Shown here one piece after another: positions 49,492 through 59,170 of a DNA stretch of 64,000 nucleotides (within the stretch, counting starts at the first letter, position 1; every line of letters begins with the position of its first letter). Source of the stretch: Acidimicrobiaceae bacterium (GTDB lineage: Bacteria > Actinomycetota > Acidimicrobiia > Acidimicrobiales > Aldehydirespiratoraceae); contig VXYK01000035.1 of the NCBI GenBank assembly GCA_009845995.1, positions 62,001-126,000 of the forward strand. Reading direction: 5' to 3'. The position numbers and the translations under genes were made by a program. A model generated the notes under the pieces. It was given only the letters and a program-made list of their open reading frames with translations. It searched no databases and was not told the origin of the DNA.

Positions 49492-52400
49492 TTGGGCGAT
49501 TCGTTCACCCATCTACATGTCCACACCGAGTATTCGATGCTTGACGGGGCCTCGCGCGTCGACGACGCCATCAACGCGGCGGTTTCTGACGGTCAGCCCG
49601 CCTTGGCAATCACTGATCACGGCAACATGTACGGAGTCCTCGAGTTCTACCAGGGCTGCCGCGACGCCGGGATAAAGCCGATCATCGGCAGCGAGATATA
49701 CCTGGCCCACGAGTCACGCGCCGAACGCCCGAATCGCACCGGCCGCACCGATGATTCGGGTGGCAGCACCGGGTCCGGACAGAAGCTCTACTACCACGCA
49801 ATACTGCTCGCCGAGAACGACATCGGGTACAAGAACCTAATCCAGATTTCCAGTCAGGCGTTTCTCACGGGCTATCACTACAAGCCTCGCGCGGACTTCG
49901 AACTGCTCGAGAAATACCACGAAGGGCTCATCGCCACCTGCGGATGCCTCGGCGGCCATGTGCTCCAGTCGTTGCTGCAGGGCCAAGAAAAATTGGCCCT
50001 TGAGCAGGCATCACGGTTCCAGGACATCTTCGGGAGGGACAACTATTTCATTGAGATTCAGGACCACGGGATGCCTGAGCAGAAAAGAACCAACCCGCAA
50101 CTGTTGGAGATCGCCCGCAAGATCAACGCGCCGATCGTGGCCACCAACGACAGCCACTACACCCACTCCTACGACGCAGAGGCCCATGACGCGTTGCTGT
50201 GCGTTCAGACCGGGTCGTTGCTCAGCGACACCGACCGTTTCAAGTTTCACGGAGATCAGCACTATCTGAAGACGGCGGCTGAGATGCGTCGGCTGTTCGC
50301 CGAGATTCCCTCGGCATGCGACAACACCCTGTGGGTTGCGGAGCGAGCCGATGTGAATATTGAGTTCGGACAACCGAAGTTGCCGAAATTTCCCATTCCT
50401 GAGGGCTTCGCCTCCGACACCGACTACCTGCGCGACCTCACCTACGCCGGAGCGAAACGCCGTTGGGGATCCCAGTTGCGCCCCGACATCATCGAGCGGC
50501 TCGATTTTGAACTCGGTGTGATCGACCGCATGGGTTTCTCCGCCTACTTCCTGATCACCTGGGATCTCATCCGGTTCGCGCGTGAAAAGGACATTCGAGT
50601 AGGTCCTGGGAGGGGGTCAGCCGCAGGTTGTGCAGTTGCCTACGCACTGCAGATCACCGACCTCGACCCGATCAAGTACGACCTGCTGTTCGAGCGATTC
50701 TTGAACCCTTCGCGGCTCTCCATGCCCGATATCGACATGGACTTCGAGACCCGCCACCGCGACGCAGTGATCCGCTACGCGGCCGAGAAGTACGGACGCG
50801 ACAACGTCGCTCAGATTGTTACGTTCTCACAGATCAAAGCACGTGCCGCGGTGAGGGACGCGGCCCGAGTGTTGGGTTACCCGTACGGCTTGGGAGACAA
50901 GGTCGCAAAGGCCATGCCCCCACTTGTGATGGGTCGAGACACCCCACTCAAATACTGCTTTGAAGAGCACCCGAAATACACCGAGGGTTACCGGGCCGCC
51001 GCCGAGTTGCGCGACATGGTGGACGATGATCCCGATATAGCCCGGGTGGTGGAGGTGGCCAAAGGGCTTGAGGGTCTGCGTCGGCAAGACAGCGTTCACG
51101 CTGCGGCAGTGGTGATCACCGACGAGCCGCTTACCGAATATCTGCCCATCCAGCGCAAACCGGAAGCAAGGAAGAGTCTCGAGGAAACGCCGATCGTCAC
51201 CCAATACGAAATGCACGGGGTTGAAAGCCTGGGGCTGTTGAAGATGGACTTCCTCGGGCTCCGCAACCTCGATGTGATCGCCGATTGCCTGACTCTCATC
51301 ACGCAGACTCGCGCAGAGACCATCGACATTGACTCGGTGGACCTCGAAGACAAAGCCACCTTCGAGTTGTTGCAGCGAGGCGACACAATCGGGGTCTTCC
51401 AGCTTGAGTCAACACCCATGCGGGCGCTCATACGCTCCCTCGCCCCCACTTCGTTCGACGATATTGCAGCATTGGTCGCGCTCTACAGGCCGGGTCCCAT
51501 GGCGGCCAACATGCACAACGACTATGCCGACCGGAAGAACGGTCGCCAACCTGTGGAGTTCATTCATCCGCATGCCGAGGAACTGCTCAGCGAAACCTAC
51601 GGGCTGATGATCTACCAGGAAAACGTCATGCGGATGGCCCAGAAGTTCGCGGGCTACACCCTCGCGGAAGCCGATTCGCTGCGTAAGGCGATGGGAAAGA
51701 AGATTCGCGAGGCGATGGCCCAAGAGCAGGAGAAGTTCGTCAATGGGGTGGTCAACAACGGCTACGACTCTTCCTTGGCACACGAGATGTTCGACATCAT
51801 CGCCAGGTTCGCCGACTACGCCTTCAACAAGAGCCATTCATACGGCTACGGCTACGTGGCCTACCAGATCGCCTACCTCAAGGCGAACTACCCGGTCGAG
51901 TACCTTTCAGCCCTGCTCACCAGCGTCAAGACGAGGCTCGAATCGGCTGCGGTGTACCTGAACGAATGCCGGCTGATGGGTATCGAAGTCGGAGTACCCG
52001 ACATCAACCGCTCGGAATCGGATTTCACGCCCGAACCGGACCTGAATCCCAAACCGTCCTCTCCGGGGCGGATCGTCTTCGGACTCTCCGCTATCCGCAA
52101 TGTCGGAGAGGGTTTCGTAGCAAAGGTGCTCGAGGAACGAGATGCCAACGGGCCGTTCGAGTCGTTCGTCGACTTTGTTGAACGGATCAGTCTCGAATCT
52201 CTCAACAAGCGCACGATCGAGTCTTTGATCAAGGGCGGTGCCTTCGATTCGCTCGGCCATCCCCGCAAGGGGCTCCTGCAGGTTCACGAGCAGATCACCG
52301 AGATGACCGTGGAGCGACGGCGTGAACATGACATGGGTGTGATGTCGCTGTTCGGCGATCTCGACGAAGGCCCGACCTTCGATGAGCGCCCGGAGATTCC

Positions 52401-53058
52401 GGATGCGGAATTCGACAAGAAGTCGAAGCTGGCCTACGAGAGGGAGATGCTGGGTCTTTACGTGTCGGATCATCCGCTGTTCGGATATGAGGATCAGATC
52501 CGTCGCAAAGCCACCGCAACGGTTTCAGAACTGCTCGACGAACCGGACCGGTCTCTTGTGACTGTCGGCGGGTCGATCACCAACCTGCAGAGAAAGTGGA
52601 CCAACAGGGGTGAACTGATGGCGTTGTTCGACCTTGAGGATCTCGAAGGTTCCGTTGAGGTCGTGGTGTTCCCGAGCGCAATGAAAGAGTTCGGACAGAC
52701 TTTGAACGACGATGCCATTGTTCTGGTGCGTGGACGAAAGGAAAGCGGTCGTTCATCGAGAGGCAGAGGTGGCGGCAGTGACGACGCCGCGAAGTTGCTC
52801 GCAATGGAGATCGACATCGTCGAGGAACCGAGCAAGAACCCGCCCGTGCGGCTCCGTCTTGACGTAGCGCACCATGAGAAATCCAAGATTGATGAACTCA
52901 AATCGGTGCTCGAAGCTCATCCGGGCGAGTGTCCTGTGGAACTCCATCTCAGTGATCGGCGGGTCTTTCGACTGCCCGATGACTACGCGGTGGACCGTGG
53001 AAACGGGGTAGTTGCGGAGCTTCGCGAGCTGTTGGGGTCGAATTCGATCCTTGTATGA
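49492..53058 (+). CDS. dnaE: DNA polymerase III alpha subunit DnaE1
   Basis: 1188 residues, the replicative C-family polymerase. PHP domain at the N-terminus (FTHLHVHTEYSMLDGASRVD, ITDHGNMYGVLEFY), polymerase palm with catalytic acids in VGPGRGSAAGCAVAYAL and LSMPDIDMDFETRHRD, FNKSHSYGYGYVAYQ, a helix-hairpin-helix (LESLNKRTIESLIKGGAFD), OB fold (VTVGGSITNLQRKWTNRG) and a C-terminal tau-binding region. Length matches actinobacterial DnaE1. The DnaE2 error-prone form is shorter and lies with imuB, absent here. TTG start with AAAAGGAG. Confidence 0.96.
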   Translation: MGDSFTHLHVHTEYSMLDGASRVDDAINAAVSDGQPALAITDHGNMYGVLEFYQGCRDAGIKPIIGSEIYLAHESRAERPNRTGRTDDSGGSTGSGQKLYYHAILLAENDIGYKNLIQISSQAFLTGYHYKPRADFELLEKYHEGLIATCGCLGGHVLQSLLQGQEKLALEQASRFQDIFGRDNYFIEIQDHGMPEQKRTNPQLLEIARKINAPIVATNDSHYTHSYDAEAHDALLCVQTGSLLSDTDRFKFHGDQHYLKTAAEMRRLFAEIPSACDNTLWVAERADVNIEFGQPKLPKFPIPEGFASDTDYLRDLTYAGAKRRWGSQLRPDIIERLDFELGVIDRMGFSAYFLITWDLIRFAREKDIRVGPGRGSAAGCAVAYALQITDLDPIKYDLLFERFLNPSRLSMPDIDMDFETRHRDAVIRYAAEKYGRDNVAQIVTFSQIKARAAVRDAARVLGYPYGLGDKVAKAMPPLVMGRDTPLKYCFEEHPKYTEGYRAAAELRDMVDDDPDIARVVEVAKGLEGLRRQDSVHAAAVVITDEPLTEYLPIQRKPEARKSLEETPIVTQYEMHGVESLGLLKMDFLGLRNLDVIADCLTLITQTRAETIDIDSVDLEDKATFELLQRGDTIGVFQLESTPMRALIRSLAPTSFDDIAALVALYRPGPMAANMHNDYADRKNGRQPVEFIHPHAEELLSETYGLMIYQENVMRMAQKFAGYTLAEADSLRKAMGKKIREAMAQEQEKFVNGVVNNGYDSSLAHEMFDIIARFADYAFNKSHSYGYGYVAYQIAYLKANYPVEYLSALLTSVKTRLESAAVYLNECRLMGIEVGVPDINRSESDFTPEPDLNPKPSSPGRIVFGLSAIRNVGEGFVAKVLEERDANGPFESFVDFVERISLESLNKRTIESLIKGGAFDSLGHPRKGLLQVHEQITEMTVERRREHDMGVMSLFGDLDEGPTFDERPEIPDAEFDKKSKLAYEREMLGLYVSDHPLFGYEDQIRRKATATVSELLDEPDRSLVTVGGSITNLQRKWTNRGELMALFDLEDLEGSVEVVVFPSAMKEFGQTLNDDAIVLVRGRKESGRSSRGRGGGSDDAAKLLAMEIDIVEEPSKNPPVRLRLDVAHHEKSKIDELKSVLEAHPGECPVELHLSDRRVFRLPDDYAVDRGNGVVAELRELLGSNSILV

Positions 53059-53176
53059 GGGTTCTGAAGTTGCGAAATGGCTACGAAGGCCTAAGACTGT
53101 AATAGCCCGTTTGTTCGGGCGAGTTGACGAGAAGTCAATACGAGAATCCGGTACACGACTAGTGGGGGCTGCGGCC

Positions 53177-53845
53177 ATGGCCATCGAAGTGGAGACCAAG
53201 GACTGCACCGCCGTGAGCGATGCCGAACTCACCGAGATGGCTGATCTCTGTGCGGCGTCTCCCAATGCCTTCGAAGTGGGCCTGCTGTCCAAGCAGTGCG
53301 AGAAGTGGGTGCTGGTCACGGTCGCCAGCGAGGGCGGCAAGATCAGAGGCTTTTCGTACTGCACGCTCGAGCGGATCGGGGGCACCCCGAGCCTGCTGAT
53401 CGGTGCGGCTCACATCTGTCGCAACAACAAACGCGACACCGTGCTTCGGGCCATAATGACCGATCAACTCCGGCGTTCAGTTTTGGCGTTCCCAGACGAG
53501 GACGTACTCGTCGGTACGCAGATCAATGACGCGGGAGCCTTCGACGCCTACAAGTCTCTCGACGACATCGTCCCTCGACCGAACCACAAGGCTTCCGGTG
53601 AGGAGCGTGCGTGGGGCCGCCGGCTGGCCAAACGCTTCGGCATTGCGCCGAGCCGCTATGAAGATCGTGCTTTCATCGTCCGCGGTGAAGGCAAGCATCC
53701 GGTTGTACTTGATCACGCCAGCGCAAAACCCGAGAAGGTGCCTGTGGCGGTGATTGCGCAGTTCGACGATCTTGATGCAACAGCCGGCGACACGCTGATC
53801 GCGTTCGGCTGGGCCATGGCCGAGGATCTCGAGAAGCTGCTCTGA
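53177..53845 (+). CDS. Conserved hypothetical, possibly GNAT-fold protein
   Basis: 222 residues, not recognised with certainty. The N-terminal half (DAELTEMADLCAASPNAFEV, VLVTVASEGGKIRGFSYCTL) has the strand-helix order of GNAT acetyltransferases, and RNNKRDTVLRAIMTDQLRRS sits where the CoA loop would be, but no clear Q/RxxGxG/A motif is visible. The C-terminal half contains VPRPNHKASGEERAWGRRLA. The gene starts at ATG 53177; an upstream in-frame reading from 53012 overlaps dnaE and is not used. The 118-bp gap before it holds a small GCCCG...CGGGC hairpin at 53105-53120 without a T run. Confidence 0.65.
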   Translation: MAIEVETKDCTAVSDAELTEMADLCAASPNAFEVGLLSKQCEKWVLVTVASEGGKIRGFSYCTLERIGGTPSLLIGAAHICRNNKRDTVLRAIMTDQLRRSVLAFPDEDVLVGTQINDAGAFDAYKSLDDIVPRPNHKASGEERAWGRRLAKRFGIAPSRYEDRAFIVRGEGKHPVVLDHASAKPEKVPVAVIAQFDDLDATAGDTLIAFGWAMAEDLEKLL

Positions 53846-53883
53846 GCGACTCTGGGTTTGCCGCAATCGTCCGTCGTCGACGG

Positions 53884-54450
53884 ATGACCCGGGCGTTTTC
53901 AACCGATCCGCTGGATGTCGAGATCATTGAAGAGTTGATCGACCTTGCGCGAAGAGCCCCCTCAGCTGGGAATACCGCCGCGTTGGAGTGGTTGGTTCTC
54001 GATACAGCACCTGACGTGTCGGCGTATTGGGACACCACTCTGACCCAAGAACGACGTGCGGATTTCGCGTGGCCGTCTCTGTTGAGCGCCCCGGTCATTG
54101 TCATCTTGTGGGTTGACCCAGTGGCTTATCTCAAGCGATACAACGAATCCGACAAGGCGCATACAACGCTGGGCGAATCGCTGGACGCGTGGCCCGTCCC
54201 ATATTGGTTCGTCGATGGCGGAGCCGCGGTGCAGACCCTGTTGCTTGCTGCACAAGACGCGGGACTGGGAGCGCTGTTCTTCGGGCTGTTCGAACATGAA
54301 TCTGCGGTCCGAGAACGGTTCGGAGTACCCCCGTCGTTTCGAGCAATAGGAGCAATTGCTCTCGGCCACCGACGTCCCGACAGGCTCTCGCAAAGTCAGC
54401 GCCGCCCCCGGCGCGTGCTCGACGAGGTCATTCACCGTGGCGAGTGGTGA
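53884..54450 (+). CDS. Nitroreductase family FMN oxidoreductase
   Basis: About 188 residues from ATG 53884. Family features: TRAFSTDPLDVEIIEELIDL, ARRAPSAGNTAALEWLVL (FMN contact), AAVQTLLLAAQDAGLGALFF, and FGVPPSFRAIGAIALGHRRP. It is probably an NAD(P)H-dependent flavoprotein acting on a small electrophile or quinone. The ATG cuts into the conserved RRRMTRxF motif; in frame upstream lie the residues AIVRRRR and a CTG at 53842 that overlaps the previous stop (CTGA). The true start may therefore be non-canonical, giving about 202 residues. Confidence 0.85.
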   Translation: MTRAFSTDPLDVEIIEELIDLARRAPSAGNTAALEWLVLDTAPDVSAYWDTTLTQERRADFAWPSLLSAPVIVILWVDPVAYLKRYNESDKAHTTLGESLDAWPVPYWFVDGGAAVQTLLLAAQDAGLGALFFGLFEHESAVRERFGVPPSFRAIGAIALGHRRPDRLSQSQRRPRRVLDEVIHRGEW

Positions 54451-54569
54451 CCCTCGAATGCGGCGCGCATTCTCTGGCTGTTGTTTGCCGCCCGCAGTTG
54501 GTGTCGGCGGAGGCGCATAGATAACCTCGGCGGCGTTCGGCAGTGTGGAACCCGCATCGGAGGGCTTCG

Positions 54570-54977
54570 ATGGAAGCGGAAAACCCAGCCAAGGTCCCGT
54601 TGGTCAGCTATTTGCGGTTGGGTTCACGTCCGCACCTCATTGCCAACGAATGCACGAACTGTGGAGCTCGTTTCTTCGACCGGCGCAATGCCTGTGCCCG
54701 CTGTGGCATGCGGGAGTTCAAGAAAGTCCGGGTCAAGAACGGAGCCAGATTGAAAGCCTTCACCATCGTGCACCGGGCTGCTCCGGGGATTCCCGCTCCG
54801 TACGTGTCCGCGATCGTCGAAACTGAAGACGGCACCTCAGTCAGGTCGAATGTGGTCAATTGTGATCCGGACCCAGAAGTGGTGCAACTGGGTATGAAGC
54901 TGAAGCTCACCACCTATCCCATCGGCACTGACGACGATGGCACTGAAGCGATCGCCTTCGGTTACCAACCCGCCTGA
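54570..54977 (+). CDS. Zn-ribbon/OB-fold (DUF35) thiolase partner
   Basis: 135 residues. The N-terminal rubredoxin-like zinc ribbon is ECTNCGARFFDRRNACARCG (CxxC-x11-CxxC), followed by an OB fold (KVRVKNGARLKAFTIVHRAA ... GTEAIAFGYQPA). DUF35 proteins form complexes with thiolase-like or lipid-transfer aldolase-like enzymes in acyl-CoA and sterol side-chain chemistry. Here the thiolase gene follows after 32 bp. An in-frame start at 54543 exists; 54570 is preferred. The 119 bp between the nitroreductase and this gene show nothing notable. Confidence 0.87.
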   Translation: MEAENPAKVPLVSYLRLGSRPHLIANECTNCGARFFDRRNACARCGMREFKKVRVKNGARLKAFTIVHRAAPGIPAPYVSAIVETEDGTSVRSNVVNCDPDPEVVQLGMKLKLTTYPIGTDDDGTEAIAFGYQPA

Positions 54978-55009
54978 ACCCCTGATCCGCACAGAAAGCA
55001 CTCCAGCAG

Positions 55010-56269
55010 ATGGCCACAACAAAAAACTCCAAAGCAGACAAGTCGAAGGCGTCGGCCGCCAAGATCAGCGATGACAGCGTGTGGATTCTGGGTACCAATA
55101 TGACCCGATTCGGACGTTACCCCGACCAAGACGTGGTTGATCTGGCAGCAGAAGCGTCAATGGCCGCGCTCCAAGACGGCAACGTGACGATCCATGACAT
55201 GGATGTGCTGGCCGCAGGGTCGCTGTTCAATGCCTCGACGGGAATGGGACAGCGCATCCAGAAACAGATCGGACAAACCGGTATTCCGGTGTTCAATGTC
55301 ACCAACGCCTGCGCAACCGGCGCCACCGCGCTGCGCACCGTCTACCTCTCGATCAAGGCAGGTGAGGCCGATATGGGCTTGGCTGTCGGTGTTGAACAGA
55401 TGGGCAAGATGGGCCTGCTGGGCGGCGCGGGCACCAAGAAGGAGAAAAAGGTCTTCGAGCCTTCCGGCCGTTACGGCGCTGTCACCGGAATAGACGGCTA
55501 CATCGGTACTGAAGGCATGCCGGGAGTGTTCGCCCAGGCGGGGATGGAGTACGCCAACGACTACGACGGCGTCGGATTCGAGCAGTTCGCCCGAGTGGCG
55601 TACAAGAACCATCTGCACTCCACGCTCAATCCGTTGGCGCAGTATCGCAAAGAGTTCTCCATGGAAGAAATCATGACCTCGCCGACGATGAGCTACCCCA
55701 ACACCCTGCTGATGTGCTGTCCCACCGGAGACGGGGCGGCCGCAGCCGTGCTGGTTTCAGGCCAACGGCTCAAGAGCATGCCGCTGGGCGTTCGCAGGCG
55801 CGCAGTCAAGATTTCTGCCTCTGTACTGACCTCGGATCCCTACACCGAATCGAGCCAGGTACAACCCGATGTCAACACTCTGACCCGCAACGCGGCGGCC
55901 AAGGCCTACGAAACCGCTGGTGTCGGACCAGAAGACCTAGACCTTGTCGAATTGCATGACTGCTTCGCCACAGCTGAGTTGATCCACTACGACAACCTCG
56001 GCCTGTGTGAGCGTGGCACCGCCGGCGACTTCATCGATTCGGGTGCCCCGTTTCGTGACGGCACGACACCGGTTAACGTGTCGGGAGGTTTGATCTCCAA
56101 GGGCCATCCCATCGGTGCCACCGGCGTGGCCAATGTCTATGAGGTCACAACCCACCTTCGCGGTGAAGCCGAAGATCGGCAGATCCCAGATGCCAAGGTC
56201 GGCCTGGCGCATGTCATCGGTTTAGGGTCGGCGTGTGGTATCCATATCTTGGAGAAGGCTGCCGTCTGA
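55010..56269 (+). CDS. Thiolase-fold enzyme (SCP-x/Ltp-like) with Lys-rich N-terminus
   Basis: 419 residues. Nucleophile Cys in NVTNACATGATALRTVY; the second site ELHDCFATAELIHYD; GGLISKGHPIGATGVANV; and the C-terminal GLGSACGIHIL with the last conserved Cys. This pattern, together with a DUF35 partner gene, fits the SCP-x thiolase / lipid-transfer aldolase branch, not a PHB-type acetyl-CoA acetyltransferase. The substrate is probably a branched or sterol-like acyl-CoA. The first 22 residues (TTKNSKADKSKASAAKISD) are Lys/Ser-rich and not part of the fold. No beta-oxidation cluster is adjacent. Confidence 0.87.
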   Translation: MATTKNSKADKSKASAAKISDDSVWILGTNMTRFGRYPDQDVVDLAAEASMAALQDGNVTIHDMDVLAAGSLFNASTGMGQRIQKQIGQTGIPVFNVTNACATGATALRTVYLSIKAGEADMGLAVGVEQMGKMGLLGGAGTKKEKKVFEPSGRYGAVTGIDGYIGTEGMPGVFAQAGMEYANDYDGVGFEQFARVAYKNHLHSTLNPLAQYRKEFSMEEIMTSPTMSYPNTLLMCCPTGDGAAAAVLVSGQRLKSMPLGVRRRAVKISASVLTSDPYTESSQVQPDVNTLTRNAAAKAYETAGVGPEDLDLVELHDCFATAELIHYDNLGLCERGTAGDFIDSGAPFRDGTTPVNVSGGLISKGHPIGATGVANVYEVTTHLRGEAEDRQIPDAKVGLAHVIGLGSACGIHILEKAAV

Positions 56270-56320
56270 GTTGATCCAGAGCACTGGGTTGATCCGGCAT
56301 TCTGGGCAGCGAATCACAAC

Positions 56321-59170
56321 ATGACGCTGCGAGTTACTGTCACGCCACATCGCGATGCAGAGGGTGAAGCGGTCGTAGCCTCGGCTCCCCTCGTTGGGGT
56401 TGCCGGACTCGTGGATTGTCGTGTTTCTCGGATCTATCACCTTGAGTCGACGGGCGATCTGAGCGACGCCGATGTCGATCGGCTGTGCACCGAAGTGCTG
56501 GTTGATCCGGTTGTCGCGCAATACTCCACAGGTGAAGCGGATCCGGTTGAGGGCCGCGCAATAGAGGTTGCAGCACTCGCGGGCGTAACCGATGTTGAAG
56601 CAAGAGAACTTGAGCGCGCGGCACAGCAACTGGGGCTGGAGGAATTGCGGGTCTCGACGGCGATCCGCTACGACCTGATCGGAGATCTCGACGACGAAGC
56701 GGTGGCGACCATCACCAGGCGGCTACTGGCCAACGACACCATCGAGCAGTCATGTGAAGGCAGCTTGCCGCCGACCTTTGTGGCCCAAGCCTCAGCGGAC
56801 ACCAAGGTTGAATCGGTACCGCTCAGCAACCTCAGCGATGCGGAACTCGAGATTTTGAGCAGCGAGCGGGTGCTCTCGCTCGACATCAATGAGATGCGCG
56901 TGATCCAAGCCTATTTCGACCGCATCGGGCGGGACCCGACCGATGCGGAGCTTGAGACACTGGCCCAGACCTGGTCGGAGCACTGCGTACACAAGACCTT
57001 TCGGGCAACGATCGAGCTGACTCACGTAGCGGCCGATGGCCAAAGGACTGTCACCCAGCACGACGGTTTGTTGCAGTCTCTGCGCGAGGTGACCGAGGAA
57101 CTTGATCCTTGGTGGCTTCGGTCCGCGTTTGTTGATGATGCCGGAATCATCGCCTTCGACGACGAGTTCGATCTCGCCTTCAAGGTTGAAACCCATAATC
57201 ACCCGTCCGCCCTTGAGCCCTTCGGCGGCGCCAATACCGGCGTGGGCGGAGTGGTCCGCGACATTCTGGGGGTCTCGGCTAGGCCCATAGCCTGCACCAA
57301 CGTATTGTGCTTCGGTCCCGCCGATCTGCCCGATGAGCGATTGTTCACAGGGGTGCTGCACCCCAGACGCATCCGCGATGGAGTGGTGGCCGGAATCGCC
57401 GATTATGGCAACAAGCTGGGTCTGCCCACCGTCAACGGTGCGGTTGTATATCACGAGGGATATGTCGGCAATCCGTTGGTTTACTGCGGTGCGCTGGGGC
57501 TGTTGCGCAATGGTTCGCATCCCACCGCCGCACGCGTCGGCGACCGGGTTGTATCCATTGGCGGCAGGGTGGGCCGAGACGGCATCCACGGTGCCACCTT
57601 CTCGTCGGCGACGATGGACACCTCGACGGCGGACAGCGTCGGCGCGGCCGTGCAGATCGGTGATCCGATAACCGAAAAAGGCTGCATTGAAGTGGTGGAA
57701 CGGGCTTGTCAAGCCGGCTTGTACAACGCCATAACCGACTGCGGCGCGGGCGGCTTCTCATCGGCCATCGGCGAGATGGGCGAAGATCTCGGAGTGGAGA
57801 TCAACCTCGAAGGGGTGCGCCTGAAGTATCCGGGTCTGCAGCCCTGGGAGATTTGGTTGTCCGAAGCCCAGGAACGGATGGTCATGGCTGTTCCCGCCGA
57901 GTCGCTGCCCGCTCTGGAGAAGCTCTGCGACGATTGGGACGTGGAACTCACTGATCTTGGCAGCTTCACGGGATCCGGTGACCTCCTGGTTCGACATGGC
58001 AACACCTCAGTGATCGATATGTCCATGGACTTCCTGCACAACGGGTTGCCACGACGGGAAATGACGGCAACCTGGGTTGAACCGTCCCCTGCGGCGGTCA
58101 AGTCGCCTCCGGTCACCGACGAGATTCTCCTCGAACTGTTGGCTCATCCAGATGTCGCCAGCAAAGAGGACATTGTGCGCCGCTATGACCATGAGGTCAG
58201 GGCAGGAACCGTGGTACGCCCCTTTGTCGGACGCAACGCCGACGGCCCGAGTGATGCCGCGGTGGTCAAGCCGCTCGGCACGAACCGCACGCCGTTGGCA
58301 GCAGTGTTGAGCAACGGCTTGTGCCCACGAGTCGGCAAGCATGATCCCTACGCGATGGCGCTGCTCGCTCTCGATGAGGCGGTACGTAACCTCGTGGCCG
58401 TAGGGGGCGACCCCGACCGGGTTGCGCTGCTCGACAATTTCTGTTGGGGAGACCCGACAAAAAGCGATCGTCTCGGCAGTCTGGTGCGCGCCGTGCAGGG
58501 TTGTACCGACGGAGCCCGTCGCTACGCGATGCCGTTCATCTCCGGTAAGGACAGCCTCTTCAACGAGTTTGAGGGGCGAGCAATCCCACCCACGCTGCTG
58601 ATCTCGGCACTGGGTTTGGTTCCCGACCTCAACCGGGCGATCGACTCGGGCGGCATGGCTGTTGGTGACGATCTTTGGCTGGTCGGGGAGGGGAGTGGTT
58701 CGCTGGGAGGTTCCGTGGCTGACGCGGTCTACGATCTCGGAGCCAACGAAGTCCCCCGACCTCTCGATGACCCGCTGCCGCGTTATCGAGCCGTGCATTC
58801 GGCCATCAAGGCGGGATTGGTGACGGCCGCGCACGACTGCAGCGATGGAGGCATCGCCGTAGCTGTCGCCGAGATGGCGATCGCCGCGCGGCGCGGTGTC
58901 GCGGTGGTGGTCCCCGCTGACGGATCTGATCAGTTTGTTGCGTTCACCAATGAGGGGCCCGGCCGACTCGTTCTGGCAGCGCTGCCCGGGGACCGAGATG
59001 CGCTGGGAGCGATCTTGGGTGCTCATGGTCGACGGATCGGCGAGGTGACCGCTGACGACCGGATCACCCTGGGAGTCGCGGCCCAAAGCGGTGGCACCGC
59101 AGACGGCACCAGCATCGTTGTGGAGCTTCAAGACGCGGTGGCGGCTTTCACAGGGCGACCTTTGTCGTGA
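56321..59170 (+). CDS. purL: Phosphoribosylformylglycinamidine synthase, fused (PurS-like)2-PurL
   Basis: 949 residues, about 200 longer than a stand-alone PurL. Residues 1-70 (RVTVTPHRDAEGEAV ... DVDRLCTEVLVDPVVAQYS) and 80-150 (IEVAALAGVTDVEARELERA ... TITRRLLANDTIEQS) look like two PurS-type repeats. From about 185 on it is PurL: TWSEHCVHKTF with the catalytic His, FKVETHNHPSALEPFGGANT (ATP), DCGAGGFSSAIGEMGEDLGV, and AHDCSDGGIAVAVAEMA in the second half. With PurQ (separate, next gene) it makes FGAM from FGAR, ATP and glutamine. It starts the pur cluster and overlaps purQ (GTGA). Confidence 0.93.
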   Translation: MTLRVTVTPHRDAEGEAVVASAPLVGVAGLVDCRVSRIYHLESTGDLSDADVDRLCTEVLVDPVVAQYSTGEADPVEGRAIEVAALAGVTDVEARELERAAQQLGLEELRVSTAIRYDLIGDLDDEAVATITRRLLANDTIEQSCEGSLPPTFVAQASADTKVESVPLSNLSDAELEILSSERVLSLDINEMRVIQAYFDRIGRDPTDAELETLAQTWSEHCVHKTFRATIELTHVAADGQRTVTQHDGLLQSLREVTEELDPWWLRSAFVDDAGIIAFDDEFDLAFKVETHNHPSALEPFGGANTGVGGVVRDILGVSARPIACTNVLCFGPADLPDERLFTGVLHPRRIRDGVVAGIADYGNKLGLPTVNGAVVYHEGYVGNPLVYCGALGLLRNGSHPTAARVGDRVVSIGGRVGRDGIHGATFSSATMDTSTADSVGAAVQIGDPITEKGCIEVVERACQAGLYNAITDCGAGGFSSAIGEMGEDLGVEINLEGVRLKYPGLQPWEIWLSEAQERMVMAVPAESLPALEKLCDDWDVELTDLGSFTGSGDLLVRHGNTSVIDMSMDFLHNGLPRREMTATWVEPSPAAVKSPPVTDEILLELLAHPDVASKEDIVRRYDHEVRAGTVVRPFVGRNADGPSDAAVVKPLGTNRTPLAAVLSNGLCPRVGKHDPYAMALLALDEAVRNLVAVGGDPDRVALLDNFCWGDPTKSDRLGSLVRAVQGCTDGARRYAMPFISGKDSLFNEFEGRAIPPTLLISALGLVPDLNRAIDSGGMAVGDDLWLVGEGSGSLGGSVADAVYDLGANEVPRPLDDPLPRYRAVHSAIKAGLVTAAHDCSDGGIAVAVAEMAIAARRGVAVVVPADGSDQFVAFTNEGPGRLVLAALPGDRDALGAILGAHGRRIGEVTADDRITLGVAAQSGGTADGTSIVVELQDAVAAFTGRPLS

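Noticed and set aside
53105..53120. GCCCG-loop-CGGGC hairpin after dnaE as a terminator
   Set aside because: The stem is only 5 bp and no T run follows on either strand; too weak to call.
58007..59131. 374-residue minus-strand ORF inside purL
   Set aside because: purL is unambiguous across the whole stretch; the antisense frame is a long GC-driven shadow.
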